A stretch of DNA of 39,323 nucleotides from JAKACA01 sp050010115 (GTDB lineage Bacteria; Actinomycetota; Acidimicrobiia; Acidimicrobiales; Bog-793). The notes under the pieces were generated by a model, which did not search any database, was not told the origin of the DNA, and saw nothing but the letters and a program-made list of their open reading frames with translations. Both the position numbers and the translations under genes were made by a program. Below, piece after piece: positions 8,500-16,368 of the stretch; positions within the stretch are counted from its first letter, which is position 1, and each line of letters begins with the position of its first letter. The stretch is taken from contig JBEKLQ010000033.1 of the NCBI GenBank assembly GCA_050010115.1, positions 1 to 39,323 on the forward strand, written 5' to 3'.

Positions 8500-8554
8500 C
8501 AGTCGCAGATCCGAGAAGTCGGTCCTCCGACACCAGTTCTGAGCTGGGAGAATG
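8500..8554 (+). repeat. Dispersed structured repeat, copy C
   Basis: Nearly identical to copy A over 55 bases, with a few substitutions. It starts CAGTCGCAGATCCGAGAAGT and ends GAGCTGGGAGAATG. The GTCGG/CCGAC and CCAG/CTGG hairpins are intact. The AAGGGCACGGTCAAGGC just before it resembles the bases before copy D, so the repeat unit may extend about 18 bases further 5'. Confidence 0.75.
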
Positions 8555-8703
8555 TGTCCACGGAACCTCGGGGAACGCGCCTCAATGGGGAACGATAGTT
8601 TCAGCCTGGCGGTCGAGCATCTGAGGGTGACCGGATCCTCGTGAGCTGATCCACCCGTTGTGCGAGTCCGATCCCCCATCATGGGGAAGGAGGACCACAC
8701 GAC

Positions 8704-8802
8704 ATGAAGCGACGCAGGCACACCCCCGAGCAGATCGTGAGAAAGCTCGCAGAAGGCGAGAAGCTGCTTGGCCAGGGACAGGTGATCGGTGGGCATGTCT
8801 AG
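8704..8802 (+). pseudogene. IS3-family transposase OrfA, N-terminal fragment
   Basis: The reading frame begins MKRRRHTPEQIVRKLAEGEK and continues LLGQGQ, which is the N-terminal helix-turn-helix of IS3-family OrfA proteins. Homology ends after about 26 residues and the frame stops at TAG 8800-8802; a complete OrfA is about 90-100 residues. The upstream bases (CCCATCATGGGGAAGGAGG, ending near 8693) provide the ribosome binding site and look like the usual left end of such an element. The element is broken where the region leading into the isochorismatase gene begins. Confidence 0.75.
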
Positions 8803-8843
8803 CCTGGGTGGATACAGGAGTCCAGCGTGAGCAAGGGGAGACC

Positions 8844-9404
8844 ATGACCACACTTGAGAACCGGCCGAACACCGCACTCCTCGTCGTCGACGTGCAGAAC
8901 GGCGTCGTCAAGGGGGCTCACGAGCGCGAAGCGGTCGTCGCGAACGTCGGAAGCCTTGTCGAGAAGGCGCGGCGGGAACGGGTCCCCGTCGTCTGGGTCC
9001 AGCACTCCGACGAGCAGCTTGCGAGGGGAAGCGACGACTGGCGGATCGTCCCCGAGCTGACTCCGGGCGACGCCGAGCCGCTCGTCGAGAAGAACTACGG
9101 CGACTCCTTCGAGGACACCACCCTTGAGACCGTGCTGTCGGGCCTCGGTGTCGGGCGACTCGTCGTCGTCGGCGCACAGACCGATGCGTGCATCCGCTCG
9201 ACGCTCCACGGCGCGTTCGTCAGGGGGTACGACGCGACCCTTGTCAGCGACGCCCATACGACGGAGGACCAGACGGCATGGGGGGCGCCGCCGCCGGACC
9301 AGGTCATCGCGCACACGAACTTGTACTGGACCTACCAGACGGCGCCGGGGCGGACGGCCGGGACGGTCGAGACCCAGGACGTCGACTTCGGCGGGACGTC
9401 CTGA
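8844..9404 (+). CDS. Isochorismatase-family cysteine hydrolase
   Basis: This intact 186-aa protein has the alpha/beta isochorismatase fold. The catalytic triad of the family is present: the Asp in LLVVDVQNGVV, the Lys in VEKNYGDSF and the nucleophile Cys in VGAQTDACIRST. Members hydrolyse isochorismate, nicotinamide, ureido or other amide substrates; the specificity cannot be read here. ATG 8844 follows a good AAGGGGAG site (8833-8840). The gene sits between fragments of IS3 OrfA (5') and an IS481/IS3 chimera (3'), so it may have been carried in by, or trapped between, insertion sequences. No pathway partner lies nearby. Confidence 0.85.
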   Translation: MTTLENRPNTALLVVDVQNGVVKGAHEREAVVANVGSLVEKARRERVPVVWVQHSDEQLARGSDDWRIVPELTPGDAEPLVEKNYGDSFEDTTLETVLSGLGVGRLVVVGAQTDACIRSTLHGAFVRGYDATLVSDAHTTEDQTAWGAPPPDQVIAHTNLYWTYQTAPGRTAGTVETQDVDFGGTS

Positions 9405-9680
9405 AGCCTGTGCTGGTCCTACCGGCGCTCCGCCGACGTCGCCGCCGTGATCGCAACGCTCGGCGCCAAGCACAAGTTCATCAAGCCGCACTGCCCCGTG
9501 GCAGCACGTCTGGATCGAGTCCTTCAACGGAAGGCTCCGCGACGAGTTCTTGAACGTCCAGCTCTTCGAGACCCTGCTCGAGGCGAAAGTCCTCCTCGAG
9601 GACTGGCGGATCGACTACAACACCAAGACCGCACTCGGCGCTCGGCTGGCTCAGCCCAGTCGAGTACATCGAGGCGTAGC
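9405..9680 (+). pseudogene. Chimeric transposase remnant: IS481 segment joined to IS3 OrfB C-terminus
   Basis: Bases about 9420-9497 read YRRSADVAAVIATLGAKH and KFIKPHCP, matching the DDE-domain stretch of IS481-type transposases (usually continued by PWQNGKVERFNRTL). At 9497-9505 the frame changes and the sequence continues PWQHVWIESFNGRLRDEFLN, VQLFETLLEAKVLLEDWRID and YN, the C-terminus of IS3-family OrfB. The two families share a P-W-Q sequence at this point, so the chimera probably arose by illegitimate recombination there. A further frame change near 9640 ends the IS3 match before YNTxRPHSALG is complete. No active transposase can be made. Confidence 0.72.
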
Positions 9681-9793
9681 GAGCTGTCCTCGCGATGGCT
9701 CTCGGCCACGTCTGCTCGTTGCTTCCGGCTTCGTCCGAGGGGCACCGCAGCCTGCGTCGTCGTCTCTGTCGCCAGCGATGACGACCGAGGCTC

Positions 9794-10195
9794 TCACAAG
9801 TGCGGGGGCTCGACTCGCTCGACGGTTTGGACTCGATCCAATGACCGGTCGAAGGAGGCAATCTTCATCACGCCTGTGCTCTCGGCGCAGGCGACGAGAT
9901 AGGCCTCCGCAAAATCGATCCGGTCGGTCTCGTACACCTCGACTGACCGCAGCAGCAGCGAAGGGTCGACGCAGACGACGGAGTCGAAAGCGATCAATGA
10001 CCGCACCGCCTCGGCGACTTGCGGGCGAGGGGCCTCGTAGAAGGACTCGAGGACGTACACCGTCTCGGCGACCACGAGATCCGTGAGCAACAGCGCGTTC
10101 TTCCTCTCCAGGTACGCCGTCGCCCGCGCGGACATGTCGGGAGGATCGCCCGTCAGATGTCGGACCAGTATGTTCGTGTCGACGAAGGCACTCAC
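9794..10195 (-). CDS. vapC: PIN-domain ribonuclease toxin (VapC type)
   Basis: A 133-aa PIN protein with a complete set of acidic residues: D6 (AFVDTNILVR), E44 (VVAETVYVLE), D94 (RIDFAEAYLVA) and D116 (ASFDRSLDR). It resembles the VapC group predicted to cleave RNA in growth arrest. GTG 10195 is chosen because it overlaps the TGA of the upstream antitoxin as GTGA (10192-10195), the usual coupling, and the protein then begins directly with the first PIN strand; a longer start at 10246 would add 17 unrelated residues. Confidence 0.87.
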   Translation of the reverse strand: MSAFVDTNILVRHLTGDPPDMSARATAYLERKNALLLTDLVVAETVYVLESFYEAPRPQVAEAVRSLIAFDSVVCVDPSLLLRSVEVYETDRIDFAEAYLVACAESTGVMKIASFDRSLDRVQTVERVEPPHL

Positions 10196-10440
10196 CGACC
10201 CGCTGACATCCGCGCCGTTCTCGTCCTCCGGATGACGTCGTCCCACGCCACGTTGCGCTTGGCAGCCGGCACCTTGATGCTGCCAGCCAGTTCCAAGAAG
10301 TCCGGTGTCCGCGCCAGCACGGCCCGGTTGCCCTCGACGCGAAACAGGACTTCGTCCCCTTCCTTGATCCCTAGTGCATCACGAACGACCTTGGGAACTG
10401 TCACCTGCCCCTTCGTCGTGACCTTCGCGGCAGCGTCCAT
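10192..10440 (-). CDS. vapB: AbrB-family antitoxin (VapB type)
   Basis: An 82-aa protein starting MDAAAKVTTKGQVTVPKVVR with the AbrB/SpoVT swapped-hairpin motif (residues about 5-48, including LGIKEGDEVLFRVEGN) and a basic C-terminal tail (DDVIRRTRTARM) that should contact the toxin. GGAGG (10448-10452, read on the minus strand) is a strong ribosome binding site before ATG 10440. An 8-base perfect inverted repeat overlaps this site, so autorepression is likely. Confidence 0.87.
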   Translation of the reverse strand: MDAAAKVTTKGQVTVPKVVRDALGIKEGDEVLFRVEGNRAVLARTPDFLELAGSIKVPAAKRNVAWDDVIRRTRTARMSAGR

Positions 10441-10450
10441 CAGCCGTCCT

Positions 10451-10474
10451 CCTTACTCACTCGTTGGAGTAAGG
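10451..10474 (-). promoter_or_regulatory. Candidate operator of the second vapBC operon
   Basis: CCTTACTC (10451-10458) and GAGTAAGG (10467-10474) form a perfect 8-base inverted repeat with an 8-base centre, beginning 11 bases upstream of the antitoxin start codon and overlapping its ribosome binding site. This is the expected position for antitoxin autoregulation. Confidence 0.6.
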
Positions 10475-10830
10475 ATATCGTTTCTGATCAGTCTGGTCGG
10501 TCGGCTCAGGTGCTTCATTGCACGACTTAAGGTGGCAACGGTGGCTTGCCGCCCCGCATTCATCCCTCGAGGGAAGCACGACCGTAAGGGTGCAGGTCAG
10601 AGCCAGTCGCAGATCCGCGACGTCGGCCCTCCATCTGCGCACCCTACCGACACTTCCCCACTGGCCGTTGACAGGCCGGGCGCCTCGGCACCTGGCGTTG
10701 ACAGCATGGCGCCGATTCCGCGCATGGTCACGGTCGGCATCCCCCCCGTCGAGGCTCCACGACCAGAAGGCGCCATCGGCGGTTGGAGAAGAATCGTGCA
10801 ACGGGGAACGACCAGCGGACAGTTCTTAAT
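10475..10830. other. Intergenic stretch with repeat copy D
   Basis: No coding sequence is recognisable between the vapB operator and the second sigma remnant. The truncated repeat copy at 10604-10633 is the only identified element. Confidence 0.45.
10604..10633 (+). repeat. Dispersed structured repeat, copy D (3'-truncated)
   Basis: Starts CAGTCGCAGATCCGCGACGT and matches copy A for about 30 bases, then diverges inside the second hairpin. AAGGGTGCAGGTCAGAGC just upstream resembles the 5' flank of copy C. Confidence 0.65.
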
Positions 10831-11254
10831 GTGACCTCGATCGAGCGTGCAGAGGCAACCGATCACGCGCGGTGGCTTCGAGCGCTCAACGGAGATCCGA
10901 ACGGGTTCTCGGAGATCTACGACCGCTACGCAGATCGAGTGCTCGGCTACGCCCTTCGCCAGACTGCGTCGTGGGAGCTTGCCCAGGACGTGGTTTCGAT
11001 CACGTTCCTTGAAGTTTGGCGGCGCCGCACCAACGTGCGCTTCGATGACGACGGCAGCGTCGCAGCGCATGACCGTAGAGCAACGCCTGAAGGAGGTGCT
11101 CGGCGTGCTTGACCTGCTACCGAGGCGAGATCGGGAGGTGTTGTCGCTCGCGAGCGCTGGACTGGACTCGACGGCCATCGCCACTGCTCTCGACATCAGC
11201 GAAGTCGCTGTCCGTTCTCGGCTCTCTCGAAGTCGGAAGCGTCTCGCAAAATAG
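10831..11254 (+). pseudogene. Second ECF sigma factor with internal deletion and frame change
   Basis: From GTG 10831 the first frame encodes sigma region 2: WLRALNGDPNGFSEIYDRYA, DRVLGYALRQTASWELAQDV and VSITFLEVWRRRTN. Near 11055-11070 the match moves to another frame, which reads EQRLKEVLGVLDLLPRRDRE, VLSLASAGLDSTAIATALDI and SEVAVRSRLSRSRKRLAK, the region 4 helix-turn-helix, ending at TAG 11252-11254. The segment that normally links the two regions (end of region 2 and linker) is lost. GGAGG directly after the stop (11255-11259) precedes a short open frame at GTG 11264, which may be all that remains of an anti-sigma gene. It is the second sigma gene of this window damaged in the same manner. 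Confidence 0.75.
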
Positions 11255-11278
11255 GAGGTCGTGATCTGGTGGGAGGTG

Positions 11279-12109
11279 CTAATGCTCATGCGCGTTGGGA
11301 AACGGTGGCGTCGACGGCGCCCGATTGGTCGGCCAGAGGCGGTCGTTGGCGAGGTCGTTGAGACTTCGCCAAGCGGGTGACAAAGCGGCGACACGGGCGG
11401 TCATGAGCTGCACCGACAGGTAGTCCGTGCTGTCGCCGGTCCCCGGCACCTCAGGGTCGTGCTTAGGGGCAGCCCAGTCAGACATGAGGGTGGCGAGGTC
11501 ATTGAGCCGGGGATCGTCGGGGTCCCAGTCGTAGGCCTCGTCGCAGGCGAGGTAGAGGCGGCGAAACTCGGGGTCGGTGAGCTGACGGGCCTTTTCCGCT
11601 GCCCATGCCGAGACCAGTTCGGGGGAGAGGGCGGCGACGAGGATCCACGCGTCGCGTTCGATGCCGACGGTCCGCTCGCTCACGCCCATGGCCCGCTCGG
11701 TGTCCAAGGTGGAGATGACCTCTCTGGGGAGGTAGAGATGCTCGCCCTGGGTGAGCTGGGCCAGTCGTCGCCGGCGGTGTTGTAGCTCGCGGATCTGGCT
11801 TCCGAGCGCACGGCCGATACTGTCGACGGCGTCAGCGAAGTCGTTGGGAGTGGCGTCGAGGAGCTCTGCGATGCGGGCGAGTGGCACGCCGGCCTCGGCC
11901 AGGGTCTTGATCCGGACGAGGTCGACGACGGCCTGGGCGCCGTAACGGCGGTATCCCGAGGCGTCGCGGGCCGGCTCTGCGAGCAGGCCGCAGGCGTGGT
12001 AGTGACGGATCGCTCGTATCGTAACCCCGACGTGAGCGGCGAGCTGCCCGATGGTGAGAGACGAGGCTCTCCTCGATCGCTGTTTCGTTCCCTGCTCGCC
12101 TGTATTCAT
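11279..12109 (-). CDS. MerR-family transcriptional regulator of the adjacent exporter
   Basis: A 276-aa regulator. Residues about 17-85 form the MerR winged helix: LTIGQLAAHVGVTIRAIRHY, GLLAEPARDASGYRRYGAQA and LVRIKTLAEAGVPLARI. A dimerising helix (about 90-125, IRELQHRRRRLAQLTQG) is followed by a long C-terminal effector domain (EAYDWDPDDPRLNDLATLMS) of about 150 residues, longer than in metal-sensing MerR proteins and closer to drug-sensing members. ATG 12109 lies 15 bases after the permease stop, so it is probably the last gene of the ABC exporter operon. The likely role is drug-responsive control of that operon. Confidence 0.85.
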   Translation of the reverse strand: MNTGEQGTKQRSRRASSLTIGQLAAHVGVTIRAIRHYHACGLLAEPARDASGYRRYGAQAVVDLVRIKTLAEAGVPLARIAELLDATPNDFADAVDSIGRALGSQIRELQHRRRRLAQLTQGEHLYLPREVISTLDTERAMGVSERTVGIERDAWILVAALSPELVSAWAAEKARQLTDPEFRRLYLACDEAYDWDPDDPRLNDLATLMSDWAAPKHDPEVPGTGDSTDYLSVQLMTARVAALSPAWRSLNDLANDRLWPTNRAPSTPPFPNAHEH

Positions 12110-12123
12110 CACTCCAGCTTGAC

Positions 12124-12915
12124 TCAGGCAGCCCGGTTGCGGTTGTAGAGGCTGCGGGCCCACAGGTAGCCGAGGACACTGATAGCGACGCACCATGCGA
12201 CCGCGAGTATGGCGTCGTTGCCGATGGGGGTGCCGGTGAAAAGCCCGCGTAGGGTTTGGATGATCGGGGTGAAGGGTTGGTTGCGGGCGAACCAGGCGAC
12301 CCCGGCGGGCATGGTGGCAGTGGGCACGAAGGCGCTGCTTATGAAGGGGAGCACGACGACGAGCAGCGAGAGGCTGTTGGCTCCCGCTGGGGTCTTGGCC
12401 ACCAGGCCGAAGGAGACGGTGAGCCAGGTGACAGCGACAGCGAGCAGAGCGAACACGGCCGTGGCTTCGATCCACTCGACCGCGGTCGCGGTGGGGTGGA
12501 ACCCGAGGGCGAGAGCGACGGCGACGACCAGTATTGCGCTGATCATGGCGCGGATGAGCCCGCCGAGAACCTGGCCGGTGAGCACCGAGGTGCGGGTGAT
12601 GGCCATGGCGCGGAACCGGGCGATGATGCCCTCGGTCATGTCGGTGCTCACGTTCAACGCTGTGATCTCCGCGGTCGAGCAGGCGGTCATCAAAAGGATC
12701 CCTGGGGTGAGGTAGTCGATGTAGCCGCCGCCGGAGGGCACGACCGCACCGAGCCCGGCGCGAAGGGTGTGGCCGAACACGCCGGCGAACAAGAGCAGGA
12801 AGAGGACCGGCACCATCACGCCACTGAGGCTCACCATCGGGTAGCGCACCGCGTGGCGGATGTCGCGGCGCAACATGGTGGTCGAGTCGCGAACCGCGTA
12901 GATGAGCGTGGTCAT
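12124..12915 (-). CDS. ABC-2 type permease, DrrB-like multidrug exporter
   Basis: A 263-aa integral membrane protein with about six hydrophobic segments, for example VSLSGVMVPVLFLLLFAGVF, ISAILVVAVALALGF, FALLAVAVTWLTVSFGL and SLSLLVVVLPFISSAF. The ABC-2 family signature region (MPAGVAWFARNQPFTPIIQT) lies just before the last helix. It should dimerise and, with the ATPase encoded upstream, export hydrophobic drugs or lipids in the manner of daunorubicin DrrAB. The start ATG overlaps the ATPase stop by 4 bases (12912-12915). Length is normal for DrrB proteins. Confidence 0.88.
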   Translation of the reverse strand: MTTLIYAVRDSTTMLRRDIRHAVRYPMVSLSGVMVPVLFLLLFAGVFGHTLRAGLGAVVPSGGGYIDYLTPGILLMTACSTAEITALNVSTDMTEGIIARFRAMAITRTSVLTGQVLGGLIRAMISAILVVAVALALGFHPTATAVEWIEATAVFALLAVAVTWLTVSFGLVAKTPAGANSLSLLVVVLPFISSAFVPTATMPAGVAWFARNQPFTPIIQTLRGLFTGTPIGNDAILAVAWCVAISVLGYLWARSLYNRNRAA

Positions 12916-13952
12916 TTGAGCGTCTCCTGTTGGGGGTTTGCGGTTAGGGCGAGGAACACGTCGTCGAGATCGGAGCCCTGCACGCCAACCCGCTCTGGAC
13001 TCACCGCATGGCGCTCGAGGGTTCCCAGGAGGGCCGTGAGCGACGCTGGGGTGCTGTCGGTCGGCACCCGCAGCGTGAGGGTGTCGTTGTCGCGAGACGA
13101 ACCGGTGAGTAACTCTGCGGCGCGCTCCAACGCGTCGGTATCCGCGAAATACAGGCGGGCATGACCCCCGGGGATGCGCCGTTTCAGCTCGTCGGGTGTG
13201 CCCTCGGCGACGATTCGTCCGTGGTCGAGCACCGCTATCCGGTTCGCGAGCTGGTCGGCCTCGTCAAGATCCTGGGTAGTGAGAAGCACGGTGGTGCCGG
13301 CGCCGGCCAGCTCGCGGACGATCTGCCACATGGTGCGGCGGCTGCGGGGGTCGAGGCCGGCGGTCGGCTCGTCGAGGAAGATCACCCGGGGATCGCCGAC
13401 GAGGGTCATGGCCAGGTCGAGGCGGCGGCGCATGCCTCCCGAGTAAGTGGCCGCGGTCCTTCCCGCCGCGTCGGCCAGGTCGAAGCGGCCGAGCAGCTCG
13501 CCGACCTTGCGGCGGGCGGCCCGACGCTCGATGTGGTGGAGGTCGGCGATCAGCATGAGGTTCTCGTTGCCGGTGAGCAGGTTGTCGACCGCGGAGAACT
13601 GGCCTGTCACCCCGATGACTGATCGCACTTTGTCGGCCTGGCGGGCCGGGTCGAACCCGCCGACTCGCACCTCGCCGCCGTCAGGGTTCAGCAACGTCGA
13701 GAGGATCCGCACCGCGGTGGTCTTGCCGGCACCGTTGGGGCCGAGCAGCGCGAAGACGGTTCCCTGCTCGACGTCAAGGTCGACACCGTCGAGGACCATC
13801 TTGTCCCCGAAGGATTTGCGCAGGCCGCGCACCTCGATGCCGGGGCGGACGGCATTCCTGAGGGCGTGCGGCGGGTCTTGTGCAGACACACCGGCAGCTG
13901 CGGGGGAATACACCGGCTGGACGACGGCGTGTGGCCGGGAGGGCTCGTCCAT
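12912..13952 (-). CDS. ABC transporter ATP-binding protein, DrrA-like
   Basis: A 346-aa ATPase. An unusual extension of about 37 residues (rich in Pro and Ala) precedes the ABC domain. Walker A is GPNGAGKT (residues 71-78), the signature is YSGGMRRRLDLAM, Walker B is VIFLDEPTAGLDPRSRRTMW, and a DLDEAD-type D/H-loop region and the C-terminal DrrA-type domain (LDDVFLALT) follow. It energises the coupled permease. ATG 13952 is preceded by GGAG at the proper distance. The operon order is ATPase, permease, MerR regulator. Confidence 0.9.
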   Translation of the reverse strand: MDEPSRPHAVVQPVYSPAAAGVSAQDPPHALRNAVRPGIEVRGLRKSFGDKMVLDGVDLDVEQGTVFALLGPNGAGKTTAVRILSTLLNPDGGEVRVGGFDPARQADKVRSVIGVTGQFSAVDNLLTGNENLMLIADLHHIERRAARRKVGELLGRFDLADAAGRTAATYSGGMRRRLDLAMTLVGDPRVIFLDEPTAGLDPRSRRTMWQIVRELAGAGTTVLLTTQDLDEADQLANRIAVLDHGRIVAEGTPDELKRRIPGGHARLYFADTDALERAAELLTGSSRDNDTLTLRVPTDSTPASLTALLGTLERHAVSPERVGVQGSDLDDVFLALTANPQQETLK

Positions 13953-14517
13953 GTTCTCCACTCTCCAACCCTGACGCGAGGTCAAGGTCAAGTCCCTGAT
14001 CCGGAGCGATCTGACCGGCCGGGTGGTGGACGCACCTGCTACGCGCCTCTAGCCAGCCCATGCTCCTTGCCCCCGGGTAACGCCTGCCGAATCGGGCGCG
14101 GTCATCCCGAGATTGGCGTCATCTGTTGTGGAGCCCAGATCGCCCAGTTCTGCACCGACCGCGAGAGTCGCACGGGAGCGTGCCGAGTCATCCCGATCGA
14201 CGGCGATGCGCTCGACGCCCCAGCGGGCAGCGCGCTGCGGCCCGCTCGGAACGTGCGCCTGAATCCTCGTGCCGGCCCCGAGTTCTGCTCCACCGGCAGA
14301 CAGGCCGGCCGGGAGAGGGACCGTGCAGGATCGATGCCGATTACGGGTCGAGTCCACGGCTGCCCGGTAGTCGCCGAGCCGAACGGCGTGTCGTCGAGCC
14401 GGCAATGTCCCCTGCCGGACTGAGCATTGTGGGAGACGGGGTGGCCGCCTGTGGGCACTTTCCGATGGCCGCGAACATGTGAGGTTCGGGGAGCGACGAG
14501 AGTGTCCCGACCGCCTG
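13953..14517. other. Intergenic region with possible exporter promoter
   Basis: No gene is recognisable in 565 bases. Near the exporter start an imperfect dyad CCTGAC-GCGAG-GTCAAG (13970-13986) lies beside two tandem TTGACC-like hexamers on the minus strand. These could be promoter or MerR operator elements, but no clear -10 box was identified. Confidence 0.35.
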
Positions 14518-15648
14518 TCAAAGGCTGGCGTAGAGAGCGTCGATCAGGGCTCGATTGCGGGTGCTCTGCCACCTCGGGATCACATGGTTCATGACGTACC
14601 CGAACGCGAGGGAGCGTGCAGGGTCCGCGAAGCCCACGGCGCCACCCGTGCCGAAATGTCCGAAAGCCCCTTCGTTCGGCCCGAAACGACGCCGCGGCGA
14701 CGTGGGCACGAAACCCAAGCCGAACGCTGCCCACTCGCCCAGGACCGGGCAGTCGCCTTCGGACTGGACCCGCGTCGCCTCGTCGATGAGCGCGGCGCTG
14801 AGTACCCGGTCAGGCTCGAGGAAGCCGGCATAGAAAGCGGCGAGACCGGCCGCCGAGCCGTGACCGTTCGTCGAAGGAACTTGGGCCATACGCCACTCTC
14901 TAGAGTTCACCACTCCGAAGGAGGAGTAGCCCGGGGGATTGAAGTAGCCGCGCAGGACCATCGCGTCCTCACGTTGCTCCTCGGACTGGGGAAGGACCGC
15001 CGGTGAGCGGTCCGACTGCAGGATGACGGTGGCGCAGCGGGCCAGATCCTGCTCGTTCAGACCGAAGTGCACGTCGGCGCCGTTGTCGCGGGCTACGCGC
15101 CCTAGAAGCGTCCCCGGCATCTCGCCCGTCAAGCGGCGCGCGATCTCGCCCACCAAGTGGCCATAGGTGTTCGTGTGGTACACGAGGCGGCTTCCCGGCT
15201 CGAACCACGCCGGCGTGGAGGCCAGCGACTCGACCATGGTCTCCCAAGACCAGAGATCCTCGTTGGTGAGGGGAGTTGAGATCGCAGGCACCCCAGCGCG
15301 GTGGCTGAGGGCGTGGCGTACCGTGGCCGAGCCTTTGTCGCCTTCGGCGAACTCAGGCCAGACGGAGGCGACCGGATCGTCGAGGCCGACGAGGCCCGCG
15401 TCCACGAGCCGCAGAACAAGGCAGGCGACGAGAGGCTTACCTGCCGAGTAGAAGTCGACGAGAGTGTCGCGCTCCCACTCGCGACCCGACTCGGGGTCGG
15501 ACAGGCCGCCCCATAGGTCTACGACGGTCTCGCCGTCGACAACTGCACACACTGAGGCTCCGACCTCGCCGCGCGCGAAGAAGTTCGCCTCGAACTCGTC
15601 GCGTACCCTCCCTAAGCCCGGGGCGACGAATCCATGGACCTGGACCAT
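14518..15648 (-). CDS. Serine beta-lactamase-family hydrolase/esterase
   Basis: A 376-aa protein of the class C beta-lactamase/EstB-like family. The SxxK nucleophile motif is S68-A-G-K71 (VDFYSAGKPL), the YxN-like motif is in LVYHTNTYGHLVGEIARR, and the third motif region is GHFGTGGAVGFADPARS. No signal peptide is visible, which fits a cytoplasmic esterase or peptidase rather than a secreted penicillinase. ATG 15648 (MVQVHGF) is chosen because AAGGA lies 7 bases upstream; an upstream start at 15666 would add six residues. It is monocistronic. Family members hydrolyse short-chain esters or D-amino peptides; the substrate here is unknown. Confidence 0.85.
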   Translation of the reverse strand: MVQVHGFVAPGLGRVRDEFEANFFARGEVGASVCAVVDGETVVDLWGGLSDPESGREWERDTLVDFYSAGKPLVACLVLRLVDAGLVGLDDPVASVWPEFAEGDKGSATVRHALSHRAGVPAISTPLTNEDLWSWETMVESLASTPAWFEPGSRLVYHTNTYGHLVGEIARRLTGEMPGTLLGRVARDNGADVHFGLNEQDLARCATVILQSDRSPAVLPQSEEQREDAMVLRGYFNPPGYSSFGVVNSREWRMAQVPSTNGHGSAAGLAAFYAGFLEPDRVLSAALIDEATRVQSEGDCPVLGEWAAFGLGFVPTSPRRRFGPNEGAFGHFGTGGAVGFADPARSLAFGYVMNHVIPRWQSTRNRALIDALYASL

Positions 15649-15831
15649 CGACGCATCCTTGCACACTGGTATTCATTGTCTCTCCGCCGTGCGGGCCCAC
15701 GACCTGGCCTGATTATCAGTGAGCGGGTCCAATCCGACGTTCGCTCGGTACTGCTGCGGCCATAGGGCCCCGGACGACCGGCTCTAGAGCTTCACGGAAC
15801 AGAAGGTTCCCCGCCCGCTTGCCCTCCGAGC

Positions 15832-16083
15832 CGCATCGCCTTCAAGAACCGGCTCTTCGAGGAACGCGAGCTCGGCCCTGTTCCGGGCAGCGTGAAGCTC
15901 ACGGACTTCCTCTTCCGTGCCGCCCGGGCGGCTTCTCGTCGTACCTGGCAGGACGTGACTCCCGAGGAGGCGAGCGGCGTCATCGGTCGCGCGGTCGAGC
16001 GAGGCGAGTGGCGGAGGTTGCTGGACCTCGACGAGCTCGAACTGCTAGCGGAGCTGGCCCAGGTGACCTGTAGCTTCGGGTTC
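15832..16083 (+). pseudogene. Unidentified coding remnant
   Basis: This frame has strong G/C third positions and reads as a plausible helical protein: RIAFKNRLFEERELGPVPGS, VKLTDFLFRAARAASRRTWQ, VTPEEASGVIGRAVERGEWR and LLDLDELELLAELAQV. It has no good start codon; GTG 15892 is internal to the protein-like block. After about 16083 the frame loses coding character, though it stays open to 16323. It is most likely a fragment of a larger gene that I do not recognise. Confidence 0.35.
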
Positions 16084-16368
16084 AGCGGACGGCCCCACCG
16101 ATCTCCGCGCCTCGCTCGTGATCTCGAGCGAGAGCGCCCTTCCCCAGGCGGGAGATGCGAGTCGACGTCGGCGGCGCCGGGCGGGTGTGCGGTTCCCGAT
16201 CGGGCTGCAAGTAACGAGATCGCCTCATCTGTCGCGTTGTCCCACCATCGCATCGAGCTGTCCAAACGCGCCCGATCGACGGATAGGCCAGCAGCACGAA
16301 GAAGACGCGCGGACACGCTGTAGCGTCAGCATCGCCCCCCATGGTCAACCCGTCAACGGAGTAGCCCG

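Noticed and set aside
2598..10633. The dispersed repeats as integron attC sites with toxin-antitoxin cassettes
   Set aside because: The orientation and spacing are suggestive, but the copies lack the GTTRRRY/RYYYAAC core sites and the long imperfect dyad of attC, and no integrase is present.
13970..13986. Definite MerR operator upstream of the ABC exporter
   Set aside because: The dyad is imperfect (5 of 6) and a properly spaced -35/-10 pair could not be assigned, so it is mentioned only as a possibility.
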